NCBI GenBank assembly: GCA_019828545.1
Contig: JACVRA010000246.1
Location: 310,001-374,000 of the forward strand
From: Paracamarosporium sp. OC-R06-R3
Taxonomy: Eukaryota > Ascomycota > Dothideomycetes > Pleosporales > Didymosphaeriaceae
Length of the DNA stretch: 64,000 nt
Direction: 5' to 3'
The notes beneath the pieces are model-generated. The model saw only the letters and a program-made list of their open reading frames with translations. It was not told where the DNA came from and did not search any database. Made by a program: the position numbers and the translations under genes. This document shows, piece after piece, positions 21,647 through 32,632 of the stretch; position 1 is the first letter of the stretch; each line of letters begins with the position of its first letter.

Positions 21647-24391
21647 TCAATTTTGTAACCCTAATTGCGCGTCATCGCCCGGATTTTCATCGTCTCCTTC
21701 CTCCATGCCATCATTACCCTCCTGCTCAAATCCATCTCCCTCCTCATCCATCACCTCCCTCAGACTTTCAACCCAAGCTTCGTAGTCCCCATTATAACCA
21801 TTCTCCAAGCCAACCGCCTTTCCACCTAGCACCCTCCCATCATCGCCATTGACCTCTTTATTCTGCTTCGCCAACAGCGCTTTTTCCAGCACACCCACAT
21901 TCGCATGAGCAACATCCTCATACTTATTCCTCCTCTCCAGCCACCACCCTGTCTCATCTTTAACCAGGCCATTCCGCCAACAAAACGCAATAAACTCCCT
22001 CCAATACTCATCCTTATACAGCGTAGACGCATTTCCCAGCACAATCAGCGCCTCCTTCGCCCGCGTAAGCGCAACATTTAGTTTCCTCGGTTGGTGAATA
22101 AGACCAAGGCCCCGCTTTACATCCTTTTCCACGAAATGCTTTCCCCTCGTGCGTGTCGTAGCGATAATAACTACGCGGCTTTCCAGGCCCTGGAAAGCTT
22201 CCAGTGGGCCGATGTTGACGTCCCAGAAACCATAGTCCCTTGATCGAATCTTGGCGCGTATACGCTTTACTTGTGCGGCGAAAGGAGAGATGATGCAGAT
22301 GTCGGACTGGACGACAGAGTCGTAACGGATGAGGTGCGCTGCGAGGTCGCATGCGAGACGCGCTTCTGCCTTGTTGTACCACCCGCCGCCGTCGCGCTCG
22401 ATGTCTTCGACGTACATGTTTGGCACGAAAAGAATGGGCCAATTTTTTCTTCTCCAGAGCAAAGAGGCTTGCAGCGGGGTCTTGGGTATAGGGGCTTCGG
22501 GAAGGAGTGTGTCGTTGTAGAAGAGGTGGCTCGGGACGCTGAGGATGGCGGGGTGAGAGCGGTAGTTGCGGATGAGATTCGTGAAAGGCGTGTAGAGAAT
22601 AGGGAGCATTTCTTGTTTGAGGACTGGCGGGCCGGTTGAGGGCTTAGTATTTGAGCGAGACAGAGGGTGATTCTTGTATATTGATCGATCGAATAGGCGA
22701 GCAAAGAGCGACCTGGAGAATTGAGGGTCATGTGACGCTGTTCTAGGACCAAGTTGCTTTTCATCTCCCGCCATCATAAAGCACGGTTGTGGCATGCTAA
22801 CAGGATACTCTGAAGGTGGAGTGACGGTGCAGAGGGCAGATAAGACATCTAGCTCGGTACCTTGTGCTGCCTCGTCCAAGAGCAAAGCACCCCAATGAAG
22901 CTTAGGTGGAGGTATGGTATCGCCAGAATGGAAGGCCTCCAGGAGATTCTTTTCCAATATCCACAGATCAGTGTTCGTCAGCCGTGCTTCTACGAGGATA
23001 GCCGCGTCTCTACAAGAGGTAACGACAATGTTGTAGTCCATGAACTGTTTGAACGGAGGTAGCGTAAACATATCAGCCTCCATGTATGTATATTGCATGA
23101 GCGCTGGCGCAACTTCGTTATCAGCGCGCCATGGACCGTTGAGTCTCAGAAGCTGGGTAACGCTGAGGTACTTTCTCAAGCGAAGAGCCAGCGTGTCGGC
23201 AGCTGATTCAGAAGGCGCACATACGAGAATGTGATCTGTGGTATGATTGTTAAGTAACTGCATAGCTGTCTCAACCATCGTTTTCGTCTTGCCTGTACCA
23301 GGTGGACCAGAGACAAGATAAGGGAGGCAGCCGTAGTCGTTGGTGCATACCGAATTGACTGCGTGTGCCTGTTCGTAGTTGACTTGAGAATCAAAGAGCG
23401 CTCGTTGAGGTATCCTACGAAGTTCAGTCTGTGCCCTTCCATCAGAGTCTACGGGAAAAAGCATGCGACGTATCCAGGCATTGTTCTCAGATTCGATTTT
23501 GGTTCCGTTGGTATGAGCTACTCCATTCGTCGATTTGCTTTCGCTGAAAACGAAATCTGCCATCTCGTTCACGAGTTGTTGCTGGTGACTGAAACCCCCA
23601 GATTGCTGGAGTACTTCTCGCTCCGATTCAATGGCCTTCCTTAAAGCATCGTCGATAAATACCAGCGCGTCTCGACAGGCATGTAAGGCTCTCTTTTTCA
23701 ATGGAAACACCACATTGACTTTGATAGAAACGGGCTGATGCGATACGGTTGGAACGATCTCATGCAGTCCATCAACTTTGAGGTATACTGTTTCCTCAGC
23801 TCGATGAATACCGTGAACTGAAGCATGGTGGACGATACCAGTCCATGTCTGTTGGTAATAGCCGTTTGTGTCCCCTGTGAAGTTGTCGAACTGGTCTACC
23901 ATGAGCTGCCTTAGCTCTAAAACATCCCCCAGTTCAACATGTGGACTGTCTTCCCTGAGCCCTGGAATTGATAGAGCGAATAAATCAGGATCTTCGGTTT
24001 GCTCGGGGCGGGGCCATTGGTTTATAAGGCGGGTTCGTTGGCAAAGGGCCTTGTACAAGGCAAAGTTTTCGTTTTCTGCTTCTTTGGCAGCAATTTCTGT
24101 TTGCCATATTGTAGCAAAATACTCTAAATAATTATTCGCATGAGGGCCGTCCGCGCTGACCGTCTGATCACGTGTTGGTGTCGAGTAAAGGCTTCGGCGT
24201 GGCAGGAAGCTGAAGCCTGCAAAAGAGCTAATGTATCGCGGATAGTCGATATAATGCCTTGATGCTGTTTCGTGCAACTGACCAGGCTCCTTGTTGATTT
24301 GCTTCAGATTCGATGAGATGAAAGGTGCGGCGTAGACGTTGTACTTATTGTTTTCCCAGATTGCTGCTTGCAGGATATATGAGGGGTCCAT
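21647..24391 (-). CDS. Superfamily 1 RNA/DNA helicase, Upf1/MOV10-like
   Basis: Single exon as called, 914 aa. Seen, with residue numbers: Walker A GPPGTGKTKT (362-371), Walker B LLLDEAAQGTE (503-513), GDEKQLGPR (542-550), NYRSHPAI (609-616), a QG pair in EAFQGLESRVV (731-741) and the last motif NVALTRAKEALIVLGN (772-787), all in the right order for AAA_11/AAA_12 helicases. The C-terminus is acidic (EEGDGFEQEGNDGMEEGDDENPGDD). Known: this group includes Upf1 (mRNA decay), Sen1 (termination) and MOV10/SDE3 (small-RNA silencing). No CH zinc domain as in Upf1 is present, so a MOV10/SDE3-like or fungal-specific branch is more likely. The frame stays open about 32 codons upstream of the ATG without another Met, so an extra 5' exon between 24490 and 25000 is possible. 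Confidence 0.88.
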   Translation of the reverse strand: MDPSYILQAAIWENNKYNVYAAPFISSNLKQINKEPGQLHETASRHYIDYPRYISSFAGFSFLPRRSLYSTPTRDQTVSADGPHANNYLEYFATIWQTEIAAKEAENENFALYKALCQRTRLINQWPRPEQTEDPDLFALSIPGLREDSPHVELGDVLELRQLMVDQFDNFTGDTNGYYQQTWTGIVHHASVHGIHRAEETVYLKVDGLHEIVPTVSHQPVSIKVNVVFPLKKRALHACRDALVFIDDALRKAIESEREVLQQSGGFSHQQQLVNEMADFVFSESKSTNGVAHTNGTKIESENNAWIRRMLFPVDSDGRAQTELRRIPQRALFDSQVNYEQAHAVNSVCTNDYGCLPYLVSGPPGTGKTKTMVETAMQLLNNHTTDHILVCAPSESAADTLALRLRKYLSVTQLLRLNGPWRADNEVAPALMQYTYMEADMFTLPPFKQFMDYNIVVTSCRDAAILVEARLTNTDLWILEKNLLEAFHSGDTIPPPKLHWGALLLDEAAQGTELDVLSALCTVTPPSEYPVSMPQPCFMMAGDEKQLGPRTASHDPQFSRSLFARLFDRSIYKNHPLSRSNTKPSTGPPVLKQEMLPILYTPFTNLIRNYRSHPAILSVPSHLFYNDTLLPEAPIPKTPLQASLLWRRKNWPILFVPNMYVEDIERDGGGWYNKAEARLACDLAAHLIRYDSVVQSDICIISPFAAQVKRIRAKIRSRDYGFWDVNIGPLEAFQGLESRVVIIATTRTRGKHFVEKDVKRGLGLIHQPRKLNVALTRAKEALIVLGNASTLYKDEYWREFIAFCWRNGLVKDETGWWLERRNKYEDVAHANVGVLEKALLAKQNKEVNGDDGRVLGGKAVGLENGYNGDYEAWVESLREVMDEEGDGFEQEGNDGMEEGDDENPGDDAQLGLQN

Positions 24392-26692
24392 ATCAAGAGA
24401 CCTCTGAGTGACCGGATATTGGACCTGATCGCACTCTTCGATTTCGGTGCGGTTTTGAAACGATGCTTTCGGGACGATTAGCGATGCTTAATCGTGACAA
24501 CACAGGAGCCCAATGCAGAGGTCGGGAGACTTGGCTGCACGCGAGCTACGGTCATTGGGTAACACCAGACCTCGCACAATCGTTATCCAAAATTAAAGAA
24601 GTCCGCGGGCTGCAAACTTCGAGAACAATGGCTTTGGCTTTCTACAACACCGCATCGTCTGTCGTGACCCAGATTCAGGCTGTTTCTTAAGGAGCCGCAG
24701 CCTCGCTGTCCATTTGCGAGCAGCAAATGACTTAACCTCGCTGGTATGCTCAATGTCGGACAACTTCCGCCTGCGGAACTTCGAGGCAAAAGCTGATTTA
24801 TAGACTTTCGGTGAGTTATAGTAATTCTGATGCTGCTGCTGCTGCTATGAGGTTGCTTCGAACATGAGAGCGAGCCTGGTGCAGGGAATACTGAGGGATT
24901 GACTGTCAATAAGTGGTCAAGATCGCTCTAATGAGTGGAAGTGCTATTTCTTCGAGGTAATTATACCGTCGGCGAGTCTGATAGTGGGAGTTGATATAGC
25001 TGTTGGTTCGCTTTGACCGTGGTGGTGGAGAGGCGCAGGCCAGCTTTGAACTTAACAATCACTCCACCCGAATGTGGTTAGATTCATTGAGCAGTCCCGA
25101 GCCAATGAATTTCCCGGGTCGCCGCGGCGGATATCACCCTCATATCCATATCAATAGCCCGTGCCAGGCTTAGGATTGTAGTGAGAAATAGAGCGGTACT
25201 AAGTTGGTTAGCAATTGTACACATGCTGTTTGCTGAGAGTTGTTCTCCGATGCGGTTTGTGGATATTGGCATGAGCCGGTCATGAACGACCCTAGCCATG
25301 TGCGATTGAGAAAGAATTGACTATCGATAGATGAATTAAGAAGTGGATGATCTTTTCGGGAATTTTTGTGTATGCTCTATCGTCTTCCTGCTTTCCGTAA
25401 CGATATGCTGCGGCTGATACCCCAGCTCTCGGCTCTCAGGCTCTCTTCTTCTTGAACACCAACTCGAGAGTCTTGATGGTAAATTTCTCTATTTCGGTAT
25501 GATAAGACCGGTGTTGCAGCGCTCTTGTATGCCAAACTACCGTGCATTTTTAAGCTTTTGGTTGGCTTACAACCTCCGATAATGTTCTTTTATGGGCTTC
25601 CCGAGATAAGTACTGGCAAATCATACATGAGCCTAGTCAAAAATCATCACATTCACATATATTTCGGGAGTCCAGGAGCAAGCGCTCAAATTTATATCAA
25701 CCATTGAATGCTTATTGCTCTAAGATGTAGATTTCTTATATCTGATCATTGGATGTAAGTTTTAATACACTGTCAGTCAGCTACCTTCAGATCTAGAAAC
25801 AATACCCTGGTCGATATTGTTTGCATTCAAGTCAGTGACTAAACTGTCCTGATGCTCAAACTATGGCTTGGAATCAGCCCAGCACGATAGTGGGGCGAGA
25901 ATCGCTAATTGATGCTCTTAGCCTGTCGGTGGTCTTTTGCATTATTGTAAACTCATACTCAGTGGATAGCTAGCGAGTGAAGTACGTTATTGCGTGGTGT
26001 GTCATGGTGCAAATTGCACATCAAATGCAGCTAGCATATCTTCTGAGATCAAACATAGCTTAAACATTCAATATGACATCTGGAGCAGCAACCGGCGCAG
26101 CAAAACTTGAGCATTGGACCCATGTTTAAGCACTCATGCACAGCTGTGACTGGAGCATGTTTGCCGGTTCAGTTTCCCCATACCGGTTCCTGCGGGGCTG
26201 AGTACAATAGAGGCACCAGTGCTGTTGTCAGTTGAGCATACAGAGGCTGCAGGTGGCACAATAGGCCGTTTGCTGGACGAAGTTTTCACGCTTCAAGGGG
26301 GTTTCCGTTCTTGGCAGTACAAGCAGCGAATGGAAATTTGCGATGAGGGTCGCATGAGGCTCAAGCCCCGCCTGATCCGTTGATTATCTCAGGCTGCTAC
26401 GAATCTACGCCAGTATCAACCTGTCTGGGCTACCGTGTTCTGACGTGACGTGAACAAGGGTATTGTGTGGATTCCGCTCTTCACCTCGACTACGAAGCGG
26501 TCAGACGCCCTCCAAACGGCGAACAATCACCAGCGGTAACGCAGTGAATAACAGATTAGCGCCATTTGGGGGTCCTGCCAGATTGGTAGCTTGGGTATAA
26601 AGTAATCGTGGGCCCACCTGCCTCGAGACCTACTCATACTCTTTTCCCACCAGACTGATATTTCCACCCCACTTCTTCCGTAGACACAGACG
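24392..26692. other. 2.3-kb gene-free, partly AT-rich region
   Basis: No ORF here looks like a protein. A short TGC triplet run sits at 24831-24846. The stretch 25300-26100 is AT-rich, with frequent TpA and no coding signal, and may be decayed repeat DNA. The last 200 bp is the promoter of the gene at 26693. Confidence 0.5.
26596..26601 (+). promoter_or_regulatory. Probable TATA box (TATAAA)
   Basis: Consensus TATAAA about 92 bp before the ATG at 26693, with a C/T-rich leader in between. Spacing fits a fungal core promoter. Confidence 0.5.
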
Positions 26693-27790
26693 ATGTCTGC
26701 CACAGACGTCGCTACTACTGCGGCCGCCACGGATCCCACTGCGGAGTCCCTGGCTACGAATAATGTACAGCAAGCCACGACTTCTATGAGCGTGACGTAT
26801 ATCTTGAACTCTTCAGATACGTCAGCAGGTGAGGACCAACAGACCCTTTCCTTTATTCCTACTGCCCCTGCTTCGTCTACTTCGACCTCCGCGCCCGCTG
26901 CTCTAGATGACCAAAGCGACGATACGATGACGCTCGACCCTACCATACCGCTACCGCTTGGAGAGAAGTCTCTTGGCCATGTGGCCTCGCCCGCGCCATC
27001 AACTGGAGATGAGCCTCCAAGTGCTAAGGAAGAAGCCGCCCTGGGCGAGCTTACTGAGACTACTTATGTCGAGATAAAGACCGAAGGCGGTGCGGCCAGG
27101 AACGGCACAGCCACCGAGACCTTCAAGTGCATGAACGACGAGTTTGAGGAATGCCGTACGGGTCAGACTACAATCGACTTGTCGCGCAAGGTCATCTCCG
27201 ATCACTTCGGTAGGAACAAGGCATGCACACGCTTGATCACTGACTGGCCGCTCTTCTGCCGCAAGCATTACCAGCGCGCCACCTACAATCAGCAGTTGTG
27301 GCAGTCGCGCAAGGTTGCACTTATTCGTCGCCAGTTCGACATCATCGAGGGACAGTTTCCAGGCACCAAATATACTGTGGCACTCAAGAAGTCCGAGGAG
27401 CAGCGTCTTAACACATTCTCGCGAAAGCTCGCTTCCGGTAAATCAGAGCGCGAGGCCGCGGCCATGGTGGCCCCCGCAAAGGGCAAGCACTTCGAGGCAC
27501 CGGTCAACGTGCTCCGCGAGATAGAGCAGCTCAACTACCTGGGTGAAGACAAGCCGAAGACTGTGGTCGAGTCCGCTGTCGAAACCATCCACGATATGCT
27601 GGAGAGTGGAGACACCGATCAGGTCCCTTCGATCGAGTTTCTGCCACAATTAGATGCGTCAGGCACTCCATACGATGCTCAAAACCGCGGCAAGTCCCCC
27701 AAGAAACCTTCTACGCGTATATCCAAGAAGGGGGCCATCACGAAGCCGTCTCCCAGCAAGACGCCCAAGAGGAATACATCCAAGGCCTAG
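26693..27790 (+). CDS. Fungal-specific protein with conserved Cys/Trp/His core; function unknown
   Basis: Single exon, 365 aa, with a TATAAA about 92 bp upstream. The first 125 residues are Thr/Ala/Ser-rich and disordered. The central part (about residues 140-215) has a compact composition with KCMNDEFEECRTGQ, a basic DHFGRNKACTRLITDWPLF stretch and CRKHYQRATYNQQLWQSRK; the Cys and His spacing could bind a metal but matches no finger that I know. A helical segment follows (about 215-300), then a Lys/Ser/Pro-rich basic tail (KSPKKPSTRISKKGAITKPS) resembling nuclear or chromatin-associated proteins. I believe such cores occur in other Dothideomycetes, but I cannot name the family. Inferred: nuclear. 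A spliceable 51-bp intron follows the stop codon directly (27791-27841). Confidence 0.8.
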   Translation: MSATDVATTAAATDPTAESLATNNVQQATTSMSVTYILNSSDTSAGEDQQTLSFIPTAPASSTSTSAPAALDDQSDDTMTLDPTIPLPLGEKSLGHVASPAPSTGDEPPSAKEEAALGELTETTYVEIKTEGGAARNGTATETFKCMNDEFEECRTGQTTIDLSRKVISDHFGRNKACTRLITDWPLFCRKHYQRATYNQQLWQSRKVALIRRQFDIIEGQFPGTKYTVALKKSEEQRLNTFSRKLASGKSEREAAAMVAPAKGKHFEAPVNVLREIEQLNYLGEDKPKTVVESAVETIHDMLESGDTDQVPSIEFLPQLDASGTPYDAQNRGKSPKKPSTRISKKGAITKPSPSKTPKRNTSKA

Positions 27791-27841
27791 GTACGCCCAT
27801 GCCTTCCTGCTTCTTTGTACTACTGACAATGTATTACGTAG

Positions 27842-29165
27842 GTCCCAATCAGAAGCACGACTCCCTTGTTCATTCAACACATGTCTTAGGTCTTAGCTTC
27901 GGTTCCGATTTTCCTCAACCCTACATCGTTCCGACGAACAAATTGGCTCCTAGCGTACGGTTCTCTTCCATCATCCGCTCAAGCTGCTGAACGATGTCGT
28001 ACCACTACCCGATAGAGAGCACGTTGCTTGATGCACTTTGCTTGATGCACTACTCAAGACTCGTTAAGCACCTCATCACAACGTCCTGTCTCGAATCTTC
28101 CCTATCTCACGGATAAGACGGACATCTGCGGACTCCTATTCTGTTTGCATAACCGGTCGGATGGTAGCTTTATTTGCGATACTTTCTGTTTTGATTTTTT
28201 TGTTCGATACCCCAGTCGGATGCTCGGGCGTCTTGCGTCTCTTCGGAGACTGGTTTGCTTCATACATGGTCTCGGCGGGATGATTTACGCATCTCATGGG
28301 CGACAGTTTGGAAAGCGGGAAACCACGTATTACATCCTTTCGATGGATAATCTGCATCATGTTCGAATATCATGTTTTATGGAACGCTACCTCCGCATGT
28401 GCTTCTGATGTTTTATAAAGGTGCGAGACGACGTTGTTGATCCTGACCCCATTCCCCCACTCGTTCCCGCAGATTCATGGAATGACGTGCAGGACCGTAC
28501 CGGCAGTTTGCCAATGGGTTGCTAGACCACGACTATGGCTATGATTAGGATATGTGTGCATTCTCAGTATGAGGAGCAGTGGTCCTATTGACTCTGCCTA
28601 CTCTCGTCCTCTTCGCAGCGCTGGCCGTCGCATTTAGTCCATCCTGCTCAACGGTGCGTGTGCGTCTGAGCATCATAATAGCGCCTTCTCATATGCGGCG
28701 CTGGTTAGACTGCATGTCTAGAGTCAAATGAGCCTGTCAGCGCCTCGCTTGCCGCCTCCTCCAGTTTGACGCACAAAAACATCAGTTTGCTGGACACTAA
28801 TACCGCCAGCCTACATAACGAATAATCAAGCCTATCAGGTGCGATAGTAGACATACACAAGCATTTGTTCAGAATGCTTCACACCCTGGGTGCCATGGGG
28901 GTTTGCACTTTTGCGGATGCGCGATGAGACATCTGCAGGGCGAGCACAGCTGTATAACTTGCGGCTTGCTTCGAGATGTGGGTAATTGCTCTCAGGAGAA
29001 ATCATTGCTTTTACTGTTTGCCTTCCAAGAAGCAGGAAGAAGCTTTAATGTACTAACTGTTCTATCGTCCGAGAAACCTCTATATTAGCGCTGTGCAAAT
29101 GACAAGGTTCCATTTGTATTGTTAAATCAATCTCCACTGAGAAATCCAGCAGCTTCTCGAACTAG
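27842..29165. other. Intergenic, no gene seen
   Basis: 3' flank of the preceding gene and 5' flank of the first tandem paralogue. A small direct repeat (TTGATGCACT, about 28027-28052) is present. No ORF of substance. Confidence 0.5.
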
Positions 29166-30539
29166 ATGGCACTACGCTCATCGTCAGAGACCGTGCGTTT
29201 GAAGGATTTGAAAGAGCTACGGGGCGCTTTCTCTTATGACCCGAAGGAACTGGAAGCGACTATTCATCGGATCAATCGGGACTATCGCATAGAAGATCCA
29301 TCGACCTGGCCCCGAATCACAGCTAATCACCTATCCTGGCTTGACGGGAAACGATACGATGGGGTCAGGCCCTTGCCTGGCGGAGTCGCGGCATTCGACG
29401 ATAACATTATGCAGCTCTTTTTCCGGGAAAATGCCATATCCAAAGACTACATAGATCTAGGATATGCCAACAACAGCCACTCTCGCCGGTCAATCCCTCG
29501 ATCCTTTTACCAATACCCATTCCATTGCAACGATGCTGGCCAGAAACGCCACGACTCACACATAACGAGCAGTCAGCTTAAGAAGTATAAGGAATTGAGA
29601 TTACTTGTCCCAGCTGAATCAGAAATATCGCCATCTTCGTCGCCACTCCTGGTTGGTACATGCGCACCACCGCCTGCCCCGACCTCAGGCACTACGCCCA
29701 CGGATTCCCCTCCTCGGCAACCGAGCTCGATAGCAATGCCTCCGACGCCATTACTTGCACTTCACAAGACTTCTCGGCTTCCACCAAGAATCGTTGAGCA
29801 ACAATTGCGATCATCCCCCACCGACAAACACCAATCACGTTCGCCCTCTACCACTACTTCCGCGAAAGGCTCGAAGGATTTGAAAGCTGTACATGAGCAT
29901 CATACGATTAGCTCAAACAGACTTGGAGAATTAGCTGAATCCGCAGACTAGCATATCTTGAATACGGTGAAAACAATCTATGATGATCTGGCCAACAGCT
30001 ACACAAAGCTTAACGAGACTCGTCAGATGTTATGGGGAGAAGTTGATCAAGAAAAGAAAAGAGCAGACACAGCCGAAGCAAGGGTGATTGAAGCCGAAGC
30101 AGCACTGAGAAACACGAAAGCGAAGCTGGAAGAGGTTCGAAAGCAGCTGGATGCAAAGGATATTCAGGTGCTCAAAATGAGAAAGGACTTCGAAATAGAG
30201 ACGGAAAAGCAGGAGAAAAAGTCAAACTACGCGCTTGACGGCCTGAAAAAAGAAACTCTCCAGAAACAGACGGAACAGGAGCAGCGCGCTACGACAGCTG
30301 AAGCTAAAAATCAAGAGTTGGAGAGAGACTTGCACAGTCGTGATCGCCAGTTGTCCACATTGAAGGAGCAGCTTGCAAGTATGAATAAGGCAGTCGCTCG
30401 AAGAGATCGGGCAAGAATACAATTGTTTGAGCAGGTGAAAAAGTTCGAGAACAAACGCAAGGTGAGCGATGATATGTTAATGGGTGAACATGATTTGGCG
30501 CGTACGAAAAGGCCTCGAGAGGACGCTCGCTCTGGATAG
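29166..30539 (+). pseudogene. Tandem paralogue A of an unrecognised family, interrupted by in-frame TAG
   Basis: A single frame runs 458 codons but is broken by TAG at 29949-29951. Upstream part (261 aa): N-terminal domain with DPSTWPRI, DGKRYDGVRPLPGGVAAFD and FYQYPFHCNDAGQKRHDSH, then a Pro/Ser/Thr-rich linker. Downstream part (in the same frame, from 29952): a long Glu/Lys/Ala-rich coiled coil (about 30010-30470) ending in a basic KRPRED tail. The same domain order occurs in the copy at 31290, so both parts belong to one gene. Explanations: a nonsense mutation (CAG to TAG is a RIP-type change), readthrough, or a small unseen intron; a 63-bp GT..AG interval (29889-29951) ends exactly on the TAG and keeps frame, but its donor (GTACAT) is poor. 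I recognise no known family. A truncated 261-aa protein could still be made. Confidence 0.7.
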
Positions 30540-31289
30540 TTGGGATTGCACTTCAACGATTTCACATATCTATTACAACATCGACGGATGATGATAGGCC
30601 TTGTATGTTAGATATGGGAACATGAAGAAATAGACTGTTTCAGAAGTTGGGTCATGATACTTATAACATGAGACCCGTAATTACTGGAATTGGATTTTCA
30701 GCGCTTACATGTTAACAGTATCTCTGTCGGGTTCCACGTATATGATGGCGACGTTTGGCGCTCCCACAAATCACCAACCTTGGCCTCTGTCCAAATTGAG
30801 GGAGTACTGCATCCAACGTCGATGTCAAGCTTTCAGTTGCGACTTTCCACTCCCAAAGATGTGAACTCTAAGAATTTTTTTTTAGCTATTGTGAGTGTCA
30901 TATAAGACAACCAGATTGTTGTAATAACACCAGAGTTCGTCTAAGTCTAGAGACTCAGAGGCGTTCCTTCTCTACTCAGACATGACGTATTTCTATTACC
31001 CCGGCACCTCCGTGAGGCAAATTGTTGCTTGGCTGTTTAGAAAGAGAAGGAGCAAGGCTTTGAGCGCTAATCTAATTGGCGAGGAGTGTTTGCACTGCAA
31101 CTGTCCCTTCTCCCCTCCCTCCCCTCCCCCACTTTTCTCATGTCTCTTCTTGGAAAAAGACTCTGATAATAAGGTTCAGGTACGTCCTATAGCCCTAAGG
31201 TATGCAAAGCTTATGTTGATCATCTCAAAGCTTCGACCTAGTGACTGTGTTGCAAACAAGGCACGACCTCAAGAGCCCGGCTGATCACG
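30540..31289. other. Spacer between the tandem paralogues
   Basis: About 750 bp; AT-rich in its middle with a poly-T run near 30875. A C/T-rich tract (about 31105-31150) lies 140-185 bp ahead of the second start codon. An ORF at 30982-31284 reads through this leader and is not a convincing gene. Confidence 0.5.
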
Positions 31290-32632
31290 ATGGCGCCCGC
31301 CACAAGGCCAGTCTTCCTTGATGACCTGGACGAGCATAAAGGCGGCTACGATTGGGACTCACATCTCTTACGAGAGAACATTAAAGCTGTTCACCCGGGC
31401 TATAAGTCCAATGACCCCGCTACCTGGCCTCGCATCTCGGGGGACATCATATGCCGTTTTGACGGCGAACCATACGATGGCACTAAAACTTTACCTCCAG
31501 GAGTCGCAGCTTTCGATGAAGATGTCATGGAAATGTTCCTCGGCAAATTATCCTCGGACGACTTGAAATTATACCAGAGAGCAGTTCCTACGAGAGATCC
31601 TCGTAATCCTAACCTTAAAGTGAGTATGGGCTTCCGGCACTACCCATTCGTATACACAAAGAATGGTCGACGCCATGCACACAATAATAACCGTATGTCA
31701 ATTTCGGCACGTAAGGATTATATCAAGCTATTCGGACCAAGTTCCTCACCATCTACAAGTCCTGATTTTCCATCTTCGGTTTCCCAACTATTTGCATCGA
31801 CAAATGAACAAGCTTCCCACGCTCGATCGCCAACATTCGGCCAGTCGCGTATCGAAACTCTAGAAGAAGAATCGCGCGATGACAGCATTCAAGAAGATCG
31901 GAGCAAAGCAGACCCAAGTAGACATCCGAATTCACCTGAAGAAGCGTATAGAGAGATTCTTATCATGTTGGAGGAGCAAAGTTCAAATCCTGACTGCATG
32001 ACTAAAGAGCTTCAAAGAGCGCGAGCAATGATTTTGCAAGAAACTTCAAGGGCAGAAAAAGCGGAAGCTGCGTCGAAAGAGGCATCTGAGAAGTACGAAG
32101 ATGAAATGAAGCGGCATTTTGCTACGGCTCAGCAGGAGATTTATGCATTGCGTACAGAGATCGAAGAGAAGACGAAAGAATGCGAAGTGGAGGTAAAGAA
32201 GTTTGAACAACGTGCGACGTTGCCGAGGGGAAAAACAATGCACTGGCCCAACATCTAGAATCTCGCAAGCAGATCATTATCGACCTCAAAAAGCATATCG
32301 TTTCTCGTGATGCTGATGTTGCGGCGGCAAATGAGCTGGCTACGAACTCTGAGAAGAACGCTCGGGCATTGGACAAACAGTTGAAGACTAGCGAACGTAG
32401 AGTCTCATATTTGGAGCAGCAGCGCATTATCCAAGAAGCTAAACTTGCGACTGCCCACGGGCAAATCATGAGCATTTTTACTAAGATGGAGAAGGGCAAG
32501 AGTATCCCAGCGAAGAAAAGGAAGAGAGAGAGCGAGTTTCCGATGCCCTTGGGACAGAATGCAAAGAGCGATACCAAGCGGGCCAGAAATAATTATCAAG
32601 CATATGTGGTGTCAGACCATGAGGAGGATTAA
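31290..32632 (+). pseudogene. Tandem paralogue B of the same unrecognised family, with a frame break
   Basis: The N-terminal frame (31290-32258) carries DPATWPRI, DGEPYDGTKTLPPGVAAFD and FRHYPFVYTKNGRRHAHNNN, matching copy A, then a Ser/Pro linker and the start of a coiled coil. Near 32218-32222 the coding signal moves to another frame, which continues the coiled coil to a basic PAKKRKRESE tail and stops at 32632. The codons on both sides align with an unbroken stretch of copy A (EQRATTAEAKNQELERDL there), with one base missing here. That favours a 1-bp deletion or a sequencing error. The rival view is an intron at 32212-32258 (47 bp, GTGCGA..CTAG), which restores frame but has no good branch site and would remove the aligned residues. 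Function unknown; coiled coil and basic tail suggest a nuclear or scaffold role. Confidence 0.72.
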
